NCBI GenBank assembly: GCA_029266795.1 | Contig: JAQSWE010000030.1 | Coordinates: 1-13,705 of the forward strand | DNA: 13,705 nucleotides | Source of the DNA: Alphaproteobacteria bacterium | GTDB lineage: Bacteria; Pseudomonadota; Alphaproteobacteria; Micavibrionales; UBA2020 | Reading direction: 5' to 3' | Part shown: piece after piece, positions 5,909 to 13,321 of the stretch | Numbering within the stretch: the stretch's first letter is position 1 | Layout of the letters: every line of letters starts with the position of its first letter | The notes under the pieces: generated by a model | The model's input: the letters and a program-made list of their open reading frames with translations, nothing else | Database searches by the model: none | What the model was told of the DNA's origin: nothing | Program-made: the position numbers and the translations under genes

Positions 5909-7150
5909 TTGGTTATGAAGAAAGAAACACGCAGCGATGTTTTGATTATCGGCGGCGGGCTCGCCGGATTGACCCAAGCCGCAGTGCTGGGCCGCGCGGG
6001 CGTCGATGTGACGATCATCGACCGCGAACCGCCCTCGGCGCATTTGAATGCCGCCTATGACGGCCGCACCACCGCGATTTCCTTCGCCTCGCACCGCGTG
6101 CTGCAGGCAGCGGGCGTGTGGGATGTGATGACCAAGGATTGCTGCCCCATCCTCGACATCCGCGTAGCGGACGGCACCGCGCCGCAGTTCCTGCATTTCG
6201 CAACGGATGAAGACGCGAATGGCGAGCCCTTCGGCTGGATCATCGAAAACCGTTTGCTGCGCAAATACCTGTTCGAGAATTTGCGCGGGATTAAAAACGT
6301 CACGCATCTCGCGCCTGTCGAAATTTCGGGCTTCACCAATACGCCCGCGAGCGCAGGCGTTACCCTGAAGGACGGCCGCGCGCTTACAGCGCCGCTGCTG
6401 ATCGGCGCGGATGGCCGCCATTCGGCGACGCGCAAGCATCTGGGTATCGGCGTGAAGGAATGGTCCTATGGGCAGGCGGCGATCGTCTGCAACGTGGCGC
6501 ATGACCTCGACCATGAAAATGTCGCGCTTGAACATTTTCTCCCCGCAGGTCCTTTCGCCGTGCTGCCGATGACGGATGACGAGAACGGCAATCACCGCTC
6601 ATCCGTCGTCTGGACGGTCGAGGAAAAAGACGTCGCGAAAATCATCAAGCTATCGCCCGAAAAATTCGACGCAAGGCTGCAGGAATTATTCGGCGACCAG
6701 CTGGGCAGCGTCGAAGCCGTATCGAGGCCGATGTCCTACCCGCTCGGCCTGATGCATGCCGACAGCTATACCGGCCCGCGCACAGCATTAATGGCGGAGG
6801 CCGCGCATGTCATTCACCCGATCGCGGGACAGGGGCTCAACCTGTCCATGCGCGATATCGCCGTGCTGTCGGAGCTGGTCGTGAATCACCTGAAGCTGGG
6901 ACTCGACACCGGCACGCCGAAGTTACTGGCAGATTACGAAAACTGGCGACGCGTCGATACACTCTTGATGGCAGGCTTCACCGATGTGCTCAACCGCCTG
7001 TTCTCCAACAATATGCAATCGGTCGCGTTGGCCCGCGATTTAGGCATTGGAATCGTTGATAAAATTCCGACCCTCAAAGGGTTTTTTGCCCGTCAGGCAA
7101 TGGGGATCGGGGGCACCGCGCCCAAAATCATCCGCGGTCTCCCCCTTTAA
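5909..7150 (+). CDS. UbiH/UbiF/UbiL-type FAD-dependent ubiquinone hydroxylase
   Basis: This is a class A flavoprotein monooxygenase, probably hydroxylating the aromatic ring of a ubiquinone precursor at the inner membrane. The FAD-binding GGGLAG is at 15-20, the acidic end of the second strand is at D38, the DGRTTAIS motif at 51-58 is typical of UbiH-like enzymes, GADGR is at 166-170, and HPIAGQGLNL is at 303-312. The usual GDAAH motif reads AEAAH (296-300), so the FAD-contacting Asp is Glu; E. coli UbiH also varies here. Length (413) is normal. The TTG at 5909 has AGGA seven bases upstream, whereas the ATG two codons later has a 13-base spacer, so TTG is favoured. Which ring position it modifies (UbiH, UbiF or alphaproteobacterial UbiL) cannot be told from sequence, so no symbol is given. 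Confidence 0.88.
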   Translation: MVMKKETRSDVLIIGGGLAGLTQAAVLGRAGVDVTIIDREPPSAHLNAAYDGRTTAISFASHRVLQAAGVWDVMTKDCCPILDIRVADGTAPQFLHFATDEDANGEPFGWIIENRLLRKYLFENLRGIKNVTHLAPVEISGFTNTPASAGVTLKDGRALTAPLLIGADGRHSATRKHLGIGVKEWSYGQAAIVCNVAHDLDHENVALEHFLPAGPFAVLPMTDDENGNHRSSVVWTVEEKDVAKIIKLSPEKFDARLQELFGDQLGSVEAVSRPMSYPLGLMHADSYTGPRTALMAEAAHVIHPIAGQGLNLSMRDIAVLSELVVNHLKLGLDTGTPKLLADYENWRRVDTLLMAGFTDVLNRLFSNNMQSVALARDLGIGIVDKIPTLKGFFARQAMGIGGTAPKIIRGLPL

Positions 7151-7184
7151 CCTTTTATTCATTTGATATTTATAGGTTTTTTTC

Positions 7185-7219
7185 TTGACGATTTTGGGAC
7201 TCTTGGGCAATCTAGAGTC
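7185..7219 (+). promoter_or_regulatory. Promoter region and inverted repeat upstream of ihfB
   Basis: A good -35, TTGACG, lies at 7185-7190; a 17-18-base spacer leads to a poor -10 around 7208-7214. A perfect 6-base inverted repeat, GACTCT (7198-7203) and AGAGTC (7214-7219), covers the spacer and -10. This placement suits an operator that blocks or modulates the promoter; the regulator is unknown. Confidence 0.4.
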
Positions 7220-7253
7220 TCAGGCTCTTGAAAAACAAGGATAAGCGCACGCC

Positions 7254-7565
7254 ATGACCAAATCAGAATTGATCCTCAAGCTGGCCGAATTGAACCCGCA
7301 TCTCTACCAGAGCCATGCGGAGCAAATCGTGGACACCATTTTTGAAGAGATTACAAAGGCTTTGGCGAATGGCAGCCGCGTTGAACTGCGCGGCTTCGGC
7401 GCATTCTCGGTCAAGTCCCGCAAGGCGCGCATGGGCCGCAACCCCCGCACCGGCGAAACCGTCAAAGTTGACGACAAGCGCGTGCCGTTCTTCAAGATCG
7501 GCAAGAAAATGCATGAACGCCTGAACGGTATCGTTTCCGACGGCGAAGACGACATGAAGGACTAA
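7254..7565 (+). CDS. ihfB: Integration host factor subunit beta
   Basis: IHF is a sequence-specific DNA-bending heterodimer of the HU/IHF family. The 103-residue protein begins MTKSELI, as E. coli IHF-beta does, and has RGFGAF (46-51) and the DNA-inserting arm GRNPRTGE (61-68), whose P64 is the intercalating proline. A short acidic tail (IVSDGEDDMKD) extends beyond the usual end. AAGGA lies 12 bases before the ATG, a long spacer. The gene is followed after 18 bases by the lapA-like gene, a common order in Proteobacteria. IHF normally assists sigma-54 promoters by looping DNA, which makes it functionally relevant to the promoters at 155-377, although I see no clean IHF site there. The N-terminal sequence favours IHF-beta over HU. 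Confidence 0.93.
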   Translation: MTKSELILKLAELNPHLYQSHAEQIVDTIFEEITKALANGSRVELRGFGAFSVKSRKARMGRNPRTGETVKVDDKRVPFFKIGKKMHERLNGIVSDGEDDMKD

Positions 7566-7583
7566 TCGCGGGAGTTTTCGACC

Positions 7584-7943
7584 GTGAAGTACCTGACCTG
7601 GCTGATCACCATCCCGTTAACCATTTTTACCGTGCTTTTCGCGGTGTCGAATCCTGCGGAAGTTTCCGTGGGCATCTGGCCGCTGGAAGAAACGCGTAAA
7701 ATTCCCGCCTGGCTGCTCGGGCTTGGCATGGGTGGCGTCGGGTTTTTCCTCGGCGCATTGTTCGTCTGGATATTGGCGCAGCGTGCTCACTTCCGTTACT
7801 GGCAGGAACAGCGGCGCGCCGCGCGGCTGGAAAAAGAACTGGAAGCGCTGCAGGCGAAACATGCTGTTGTTAAAACAGAAAACGTCACCGCCCTGCCCGC
7901 TGCACCCGCGGTGCCGGCACCCGCGCGCCTCAAACTCCGTTAA
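7584..7943 (+). CDS. lapA: LapA-domain (DUF1049) inner-membrane protein
   Basis: LapA-domain proteins are small two-pass membrane proteins; in E. coli, LapA works with LapB in regulating lipopolysaccharide synthesis. The 119-residue product has membrane helices at about 3-21 and 42-64 joined by a short loop with the characteristic 'NPAEVSVGIWPL' segment. A charged coiled coil follows (about 70-95, RRAARLEKELEALQAKHAV), then a Pro/Ala-rich tail. It starts with GTG at 7584, supported by GGGAG nine bases upstream, and lies 18 bases after ihfB, so the two are probably co-transcribed. Its TAA is directly followed by the stop of the convergent gene (TAATTA), leaving no room for a terminator. The family call is good; a role in lipopolysaccharide control in this organism is inferred. 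No lapB is in view. Confidence 0.85.
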   Translation: MKYLTWLITIPLTIFTVLFAVSNPAEVSVGIWPLEETRKIPAWLLGLGMGGVGFFLGALFVWILAQRAHFRYWQEQRRAARLEKELEALQAKHAVVKTENVTALPAAPAVPAPARLKLR

Positions 7944-9131
7944 TTAGAATTGCGGCTGCGGCTGCAGCTTCAGCACATTTGGCGTATAGGGGCGCACATA
8001 GCCAAGGCGTCGCATCGCATGGTCGATCGCATCGCGCGTCTCGGGATCTTTTTCAGACTGCTGCTGGGTTTTGAGCGCATCGAGCACAGGCGCGGCATCG
8101 GCGCGGTTGGTGGTCGCGGTCAGCAAGCCGTCAACGATATGGCGGCGGTAAAGCGGGTCTGTTTCCTGTGACAGGGCATTCAGCAAAATCGGTGCGGCGA
8201 TATTCGCGCCGACGGTATCGAGCGCCGCGATATGTTTCAGGTTGAGGATGCTCAAGCGCCGCTGGTCGCGCGTGGACGCGCCGTCCAGCTGGTTTTCAAT
8301 CACGACAGCAACCGCGGCAGGATGTTTTTCAGACAGGCGCGCAAGCCCGTTGGCATTACCCGACAGCGCCTCGATACGGCCGCCCTTTGCAAAGCCGTTC
8401 GCGAGCGCCTCCAGCGCGGCGGTGAAGGACGAAACGTTGTAAAGCGCGATATTGGTGATGTTTTCGGCAATTTTATGCGCCGCGAAACCGTCGGTTTCAT
8501 TCGCCGCCGCCTGTTGCAGCTGCTTCACCGCTGCCGTCGATTGCGAGGCGTGCTTCGTACCCAGCTGGCCTAAATTCTGCGCGTAATCGACACGCGCGAA
8601 GGAATCTTTTTCATTGAGGATCAGCTGGCCGATCGCATCGACCGCGAGCGGTGCTGCCGCTTCCGACGCCAAACCAAGCTGCAATATCGCGCCCTTCTGG
8701 TAGCCGCGCGCGTAGTCATCCGTCTCGCGGCCCAGCAGCATCGAAATCGCGCCGGCCGCATTCACCGTCTGCGACGAATGCGCGAGGCCGATATCGCGGA
8801 TCAGCCCAGCCGCCATATATCTCATGCCGGCATCGGTATCTGTGGCGAATGCGCCGAGAATAATCGCGGTCGTGTTGCCGCCTAAAACTTTTGCATCTTT
8901 CACCGCCGCATCGCGCAGCAGCTTCGCGGTAATCCAGCGCGAACCGTAGTCGGTGATATTGGGCAGCGCATCGGCCAGTTGCTGGGCCGCTGGCGTCGAT
9001 GCGCCGTTGAAAGTTTTGGCATAGGCGGCAAGATCGTTGCGTGCCTCTTCGCGTTCCGTGATCGTCGTATTTTTCTGCGCGAGGCGGTTGAGTGTGTCGC
9101 GCAGGTTAAAATCGTCGTTGGAAGCGGGCAT
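7944..9131 (-). CDS. HEAT/ARM-like helical repeat protein of unknown function
   Basis: The 395-residue protein has no signal peptide or membrane segment and should be cytoplasmic. It consists of repeated amphipathic helix pairs about 35-45 residues apart. Units such as 'RYMAAGLIRDIGL', 'ARGYQKGAILQLGL', 'ARVDYAQNLGQLG', 'AAHKIAENITNIAL' and 'YRRHIVDGLLTAT' share the A-x-x-L-G/I pattern of HEAT-type repeats. Such folds are scaffolds or adaptors; no catalytic motif is visible. The ATG at 9131 has only a weak GAGAA ribosome-site candidate. It is divergent from an ankyrin-repeat gene, with a CtrA-type box (9241-9256) immediately upstream of its -35. It is convergent with lapA, with abutting stop codons. 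I do not recognise an orthologue. A partner role with the ankyrin protein is inference from the shared regulatory region. Confidence 0.7.
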   Translation of the reverse strand: MPASNDDFNLRDTLNRLAQKNTTITEREEARNDLAAYAKTFNGASTPAAQQLADALPNITDYGSRWITAKLLRDAAVKDAKVLGGNTTAIILGAFATDTDAGMRYMAAGLIRDIGLAHSSQTVNAAGAISMLLGRETDDYARGYQKGAILQLGLASEAAAPLAVDAIGQLILNEKDSFARVDYAQNLGQLGTKHASQSTAAVKQLQQAAANETDGFAAHKIAENITNIALYNVSSFTAALEALANGFAKGGRIEALSGNANGLARLSEKHPAAVAVVIENQLDGASTRDQRRLSILNLKHIAALDTVGANIAAPILLNALSQETDPLYRRHIVDGLLTATTNRADAAPVLDALKTQQQSEKDPETRDAIDHAMRRLGYVRPYTPNVLKLQPQPQF

Positions 9132-9211
9132 GATGTTCTCGTCTGTTGTTTCTATTGTCTCGTCCCTTGGGGTTTTTCGCCGGAAGGGTCGAAAAAAGAC
9201 GGTATTACTAA

Positions 9212-9240
9212 AGGTTACGCCTCGGTTAATGTTATGTCAA
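9212..9240 (-). promoter_or_regulatory. Promoter candidate of the HEAT-like gene
   Basis: Minus strand: a perfect -35 TTGACA (9240-9235), a 17-base spacer, and TAACCT (9217-9212; three of six). The CtrA-type box at 9241-9256 directly adjoins the -35. The leader would be about 75 bases. Confidence 0.5.
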
Positions 9241-9256
9241 TTAATCCGTTATTAAC
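9241..9256 (+). promoter_or_regulatory. CtrA-type box shared by divergent HEAT and ankyrin genes
   Basis: TTAA-TCCGTTA-TTAAC is a perfect TTAA-N7-TTAAC. It touches the -35 of the minus-strand promoter (9240-9235) and ends four bases before the -35 of the plus-strand promoter (9261-9266). More TTAAC or TTAAT half-sites lie on both sides. This geometry could coordinate both genes. CtrA binding itself is inferred. Confidence 0.6.
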
Positions 9257-9260
9257 TATT

Positions 9261-9289
9261 TTAACTGTTTGAATTAACTACTCTATTCT
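9261..9289 (+). promoter_or_regulatory. Promoter candidate of the ankyrin gene
   Basis: TTAACT (9261-9266), a 17-base spacer, then TATTCT (9284-9289). The predicted start near 9296 leaves only about 11 bases before the ATG at 9307 and no Shine-Dalgarno sequence, so the message may be nearly leaderless. Confidence 0.5.
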
Positions 9290-9306
9290 GATATGTTTTT
9301 CATATT

Positions 9307-9966
9307 ATGACCGACTCGCTTGTAGATCCAGAACTCGTTTTCACCGCCATCCGCAACAGCGATGTGGTGCTGTTCGAGTCGTACCTGAAACAGGGCACGA
9401 ATACCGAAGCGCTGAACGGCAGCACCAACACGATGCTGCTCTTCACCTGCGTTCTGGGCAAGGCGCATATGTCGAGCCTGCTGGTGAGGGCGGGCGCAAA
9501 TGTGAATGCGCAAGGCCACAACAAAATGTCGCCGCTGATGATGGCAATGTCGTTCGGCATGAACAGCCTTGCCGAAGAGCTGCTGGAAAAAAATGCGGAT
9601 ACGACGCTCACCGATAAATTCGGCAACACCGCGCTCGACTACGCGAAAAAATCGGACAACATGGTGGGCGCTGCGCTGCTGCTGAAACGGCTGCCGCCTG
9701 TCGAGGTGCAGGCCGAGATGTTCCGCGCACTGCAGGATGATGACCTGCCGGTTTTGAAGGTTCTGGTCAATGAATGCGGCGCGGACCTGACGATGAAGAA
9801 TGAGCGCGGCGTTCCCGCTTATGATGTCGCGGAAATGGCGAATGATATGGAGATTATCGACTTCGTGCGGGCCGCGACCGCACGGCATAGCGCGAAACAA
9901 TTAGCGGCAGGTATCGGCGCGGGCCATGCCGCGCCCAAAACCGCGCGTTTCAAACCAAAATTCTGA
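9307..9966 (+). CDS. Ankyrin-repeat protein
   Basis: The 219-residue, probably cytoplasmic protein is built almost entirely of ankyrin repeats, at about 8-38, 42-71, 73-103, 105-130 and, more degenerate, 134-165 and 167-190. Diagnostic features are 'AHMSSLLVRAGANVNAQGHNKMSPLMMA', 'EELLEKNADTTLTDKFGNTALDYA' (given in parts: TDKFGNTALDYAKK at 102-115) and 'VLVNECGADLTMKNERG'. Ankyrin stacks bind other proteins; no enzymatic domain is attached. A basic, Ala-rich tail follows. The upstream region has a CtrA-type box and promoter but no ribosome-binding site, so translation may start near the 5' end of the message. It faces the AMIN/TPR gene with 21 bases between stops. The fold call is firm; the function is unknown. 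Confidence 0.85.
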   Translation: MTDSLVDPELVFTAIRNSDVVLFESYLKQGTNTEALNGSTNTMLLFTCVLGKAHMSSLLVRAGANVNAQGHNKMSPLMMAMSFGMNSLAEELLEKNADTTLTDKFGNTALDYAKKSDNMVGAALLLKRLPPVEVQAEMFRALQDDDLPVLKVLVNECGADLTMKNERGVPAYDVAEMANDMEIIDFVRAATARHSAKQLAAGIGAGHAAPKTARFKPKF

Positions 9967-9987
9967 TTGCGCGTAAAAGCGCGGGCC

Positions 9988-12900
9988 TTAAGAACCTTTG
10001 CCGCCGGCCTTGTAGCTATCAAGGAATCCCTTGAACATATCGACTTCGCCCGCGATCTTCAAAATCGTGTCGCGGTCGGAAAGTTTCGAGCTGCCGCCCG
10101 TGCGGGTCACGACGCGGAAAGTATCACGCTGCGATGTCGCATCCATCGGCGACAGGTAGCGCGACTTGATATCGGCGAGACCCGCCGTGTCGCCCGCCAG
10201 CTTGTAGCCGACCGCCGTATTGATGACCAGCTGCGCATCCGCTTCCGTCAGACCCTTGTCGCCATCGGGCAGCATGCCCTGCAGCGTCGCCGCCGCCTCT
10301 TTCCACTTGCGCGCACGCCACAGCACATCGGCCTTGAGTTTCAGGGCATCGGTCGAGGTGGAGGAAGCCAGCGCCGCAATCGCATCATCGGGCCGGTTCA
10401 GCTGCGACATCGCCCGCGCGCGGAGCAAATTGCGCTCTTCATTCACCTGCGGTGTCGCGTCGCCGCCGGCGTTGGACAATGTCGCCAGCGCTTTTTCGGG
10501 GAGGGAGTCGAGCAGGTAAACGGCCGCGAGTTTATTATAGGTGGGCGCCACGCGCGCCTGCGGGACGTTGCCGCCGCGCAATTGTTCTTCCAGCAGCTGC
10601 GCCGCCTTGCCCAGCAGATCCATTGTGATCAGGTTGTCAGCAAAGTTGAGCGTGGCAATCGCGCCCTGCTCCCCCTCCGGCATATAGGCGGAAAAGCCGC
10701 TATAGATAGAGACCGCTTCCAGCGGCGGCACGTCTTTTGCGCCGCCATTCACGAAGAGGTCCGTGAAGACGCGCGCCATTTCATCCTTGATGGGCTGGCT
10801 GTCGTCGCGCAGGTTGTCGGCGAGGAGCGCTGCGGTTTTCAGGTCTTCCAGACCGGTCAGATATTTGCGATCCGCGATCTTCACGCGGCCGAGGCTTTGC
10901 AGGACCTGGATTTCCAGCCCGTCGCCGCGCCACGCGAAACGCAGGCTATCCAGCTCGTCAATCGCGGTTTTTGCGGGGATGATTTTTTCCTGATAGCGCA
11001 GCATCGCCATCGCGAGACTGGCCTTGGTGTGATAGAGGCGGTCCAAACCAAACGCAACCGGACGCCACAGCCTGATCGCTTCCTGCGGATTACCCATCTG
11101 GCGCGCGGCTTCGCCCTTCAGGTACTGGATCGCCGCCGCGTAATGTGGATCGAACCCGCCCTCCATCGTGTCGAGGGATGCCAGCAGCGCATTCGCGCGC
11201 TCGGCGTTGCCGAGGCGCAGCGCGGATTCGGCCATATAAATCGTAAAGGGTGCCGCAATATTTTCGGGGTATTGCAGCAGCAGGCGGTTGTCGGCAGGGA
11301 AGGCGCGGTTGGCCATGCGCCATTGTTCGGTCGCCGCCGCCGCGTAGCCGACCCACAGGTTCACTTCGCCATGCTGCTGGATCGCGGGATGCGACAGGTC
11401 GGCAATCGCTTCGTCGTAATGCCCCGCCATGGCCGATGCCGCGCCGCGCAGCGCGATGAAGTTGGGGTTCTTGGCCATTTCCGGCGTGTCAGTTTCGATC
11501 AGCCGCAGCATGCCGAGCGTTTCCTGCCCGAAATTATTCGCGAAGTAGAGCAGCGCGAGTTTCATGAGCAGCGCGTTTTTTTCTTCCGGCTTTTTTGCCT
11601 CTGCGATTGCGATCTGCAGCGCGCGGACGTTTTTGTCGAGCTGCATCAGCCCGCCCTGCCGCCAGTTGGGGAAGTCGAACAGCCGCGCTTCGTCGCGTGA
11701 ACCGGCGCGCTCCGCACTGGTTGCGACAGCGGCGGGGCCGGCGGTCGCGCCGGGCGTCGCGGTGATGCCGTTCGGCGAGGAGATCAGCACGAAGTTGTCG
11801 AGGCGCGTGACCTTCAGGTTATCGCTCAAGGGGCGCACGACCATGCCGATGGAGGCAGGCAGGATTTCAAGGTCGGCGTAGCGGCGCGGCTGGTCGATGC
11901 GCTGCTGCTGGTCTTCGGATGCGATGGCATAGAGGGTGTCGCCGACCGCAGGATCGGTGAATTCGATGACGCGGCTTGCGCCCTTGATTTCCGCCATCAG
12001 TTTCACATGGCCTGTCGATTCATCGACGACAGTGTTGATGCGGTTCTGCGCGGGCATCTGGTTGGCACGGTTCGACAGGCTGATGCGCCATGTCAAATTC
12101 TGGCGCTCGACGCTCACATATCGTTGCTGGGGAAGCCCGTAATGATAGCCGGTCGCGCCCTTCATTTTGATGATGCGCGGATTGCCGAGCAGCGCGGCTT
12201 CGGTGCCAGACGCGGAGGGGTTGATCGCGCCCGCCGCTTCGGTATCGAGCACGATCCATAAATTGTTGAAGCGCGTGAAGACGGCGAGACGCGCGGGCTC
12301 GATGGTGGAAATCGTGATGACCGTCGGCTCCATCTGCGGTTCGGGCTTCTGGATGGACGCGGCAGCAACGGGCGGCGCAGTATCTGCCGGGGGTGCCGCA
12401 TCGACGATGACGGGCGATGCGGGCGTGTTCGGCGCGCCCGGCATTTTCTTGTCGATCGCGTCGCTGACGGCGGCGATTTGCGCATCCAGCTGCTTGTCGA
12501 TGACGGTTTCCGGCGGCACTTCTTCAGCCTTCACCTCAGGCTTCGCGACAGTTGCGGGTTTTTCCGCAGGTTTTGCGGCCGCGACAACGGGCTTCGTATC
12601 CGGCACCAGCTTCACCGGTTTCTTGCTTTCATCCGCGGAATCGGCGAAGGCGCGGTCGGCGGCGTTTTTATCGGGCGCGGGTTTTGGTTCGACTGATGCT
12701 GTTTCTTGCGGCGCGGGTTTCGGGGCGGGCTTGCCGGGATAGAGGTCGATCACGATCTGTTTTTCGATGCGGAAGTCTTTCGCGGTTGCGCCGCCGCGCA
12801 GCGCGATTGTCATGCGCGTTGTGCCGTCATTTTCATTCACGGTCTTGATGCTGCGGATCAGCTTTTCGGTGTCGGCGGGAATTTTAAACGAGGTTGCGGA

Positions 12901-13125
12901 ATCGAATACGATGACGAGGTTGTCACCGTCGCGCGACACGCGGTAGGCGGTCAGCCCCTTGAAATCGAAAACGACGCGCGTGAATTGCTTGTGCACGCCG
13001 ATGCGCACGGCGACGGGCGACGTGTCCTGCGCAAAGGCAAAGGGCAGCGGCGCGGCACAGGCAATCGCGCCCGCCACAAGGCATGGCAGCCACCGTCTAT
13101 GCCAGACATCCGAAGCCCGCGTCAT
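9988..13125 (-). CDS. Large secreted AMIN-like/TPR-like repeat protein
   Basis: The 1045-residue protein begins with a signal peptide (about 1-32, basic RHRRW-type start then CLVAGAIACAAPLPFAFA, cleavage before QD). Residues about 36-131 form a beta-rich AMIN-like domain ('RIGVHKQFTRVVFDFKG...IVIDLYPG'); AMIN domains localise proteins to septum or envelope. A Pro/Ala/Lys linker follows (132-260), then a second beta-rich region (260-455) with similar 'FNNLWIVLDT' and 'DNFVLISSPNG' strands. About 500-1040 is an alpha-helical TPR-like array ('LLMKLALLYFANNFGQETLG', 'NKLAAVYLLDSLPEKALATL'). A role as periplasmic scaffold near the flagellar or division machinery is inferred from domains and neighbourhood only. 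The start has no close ribosome site (AGGGGA is about 15 bases upstream). A promoter candidate lies at 13222-13249. It is convergent with the ankyrin gene. Confidence 0.85.
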   Translation of the reverse strand: MTRASDVWHRRWLPCLVAGAIACAAPLPFAFAQDTSPVAVRIGVHKQFTRVVFDFKGLTAYRVSRDGDNLVIVFDSATSFKIPADTEKLIRSIKTVNENDGTTRMTIALRGGATAKDFRIEKQIVIDLYPGKPAPKPAPQETASVEPKPAPDKNAADRAFADSADESKKPVKLVPDTKPVVAAAKPAEKPATVAKPEVKAEEVPPETVIDKQLDAQIAAVSDAIDKKMPGAPNTPASPVIVDAAPPADTAPPVAAASIQKPEPQMEPTVITISTIEPARLAVFTRFNNLWIVLDTEAAGAINPSASGTEAALLGNPRIIKMKGATGYHYGLPQQRYVSVERQNLTWRISLSNRANQMPAQNRINTVVDESTGHVKLMAEIKGASRVIEFTDPAVGDTLYAIASEDQQQRIDQPRRYADLEILPASIGMVVRPLSDNLKVTRLDNFVLISSPNGITATPGATAGPAAVATSAERAGSRDEARLFDFPNWRQGGLMQLDKNVRALQIAIAEAKKPEEKNALLMKLALLYFANNFGQETLGMLRLIETDTPEMAKNPNFIALRGAASAMAGHYDEAIADLSHPAIQQHGEVNLWVGYAAAATEQWRMANRAFPADNRLLLQYPENIAAPFTIYMAESALRLGNAERANALLASLDTMEGGFDPHYAAAIQYLKGEAARQMGNPQEAIRLWRPVAFGLDRLYHTKASLAMAMLRYQEKIIPAKTAIDELDSLRFAWRGDGLEIQVLQSLGRVKIADRKYLTGLEDLKTAALLADNLRDDSQPIKDEMARVFTDLFVNGGAKDVPPLEAVSIYSGFSAYMPEGEQGAIATLNFADNLITMDLLGKAAQLLEEQLRGGNVPQARVAPTYNKLAAVYLLDSLPEKALATLSNAGGDATPQVNEERNLLRARAMSQLNRPDDAIAALASSTSTDALKLKADVLWRARKWKEAAATLQGMLPDGDKGLTEADAQLVINTAVGYKLAGDTAGLADIKSRYLSPMDATSQRDTFRVVTRTGGSSKLSDRDTILKIAGEVDMFKGFLDSYKAGGKGS

Positions 13126-13221
13126 GCTGTTAAAAAATCATCCCCTGCCGAAACCAAAATCCCGTTCCCATGTTACACGAAAAACTGAGGAGAATCAGTC
13201 GGTAAGAATGGAAACCTCTCT

Positions 13222-13249
13222 ATTTTAACATAAAGCGCGCAACGGTCAG
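13222..13249 (-). promoter_or_regulatory. Sigma-70-type promoter candidate of the AMIN/TPR gene
   Basis: Minus strand: CTGACC (13249-13244), a 16-base spacer, TAAAAT (13227-13222; five of six). The predicted start near 13215 gives a leader of about 90 bases, which contains a weak 5-bp stem followed by a T run (13180-13199). Confidence 0.5.
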
Positions 13250-13271
13250 AGCAAGCAGCGCGCGTAATACA

Positions 13272-13301
13272 AAAAACCCCGGCATCTCTGCCGGGGTTTT
13301 T
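13272..13301 (-). terminator. Strong intrinsic, symmetrical terminator
   Basis: AAAAACCCCGGCA, a TCTC loop, then TGCCGGGGTTTTT form a perfect 13-bp dyad whose core is eight G/C-rich pairs (CCCCGGCA/TGCCGGGG). On the minus strand a T run follows, 20 bases after the stop of the gene at 13322. The A/T flanks make it bidirectional, but no plus-strand gene ends here. Confidence 0.92.
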
Positions 13302-13321
13302 GAATTCAATCCAAATGCCGC

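Noticed and set aside
9967..9987. GCGC-GTAAAA-GCGC as a terminator between convergent genes
   Set aside because: It has a four-base stem without a T run, too weak to call.
9967..11700. 577-residue plus-strand open frame
   Set aside because: It is antisense to the AMIN/TPR gene. Its Arg/His/Gln-rich composition is typical of the complement of a G/C-rich coding strand, and it has no recognisable domain.
13180..13199. Hairpin with a T run in the AMIN/TPR leader, possible attenuator
   Set aside because: The stem is only five A/T-mixed base pairs (ACTGA/TCAGT) and no alternative pairing is evident.
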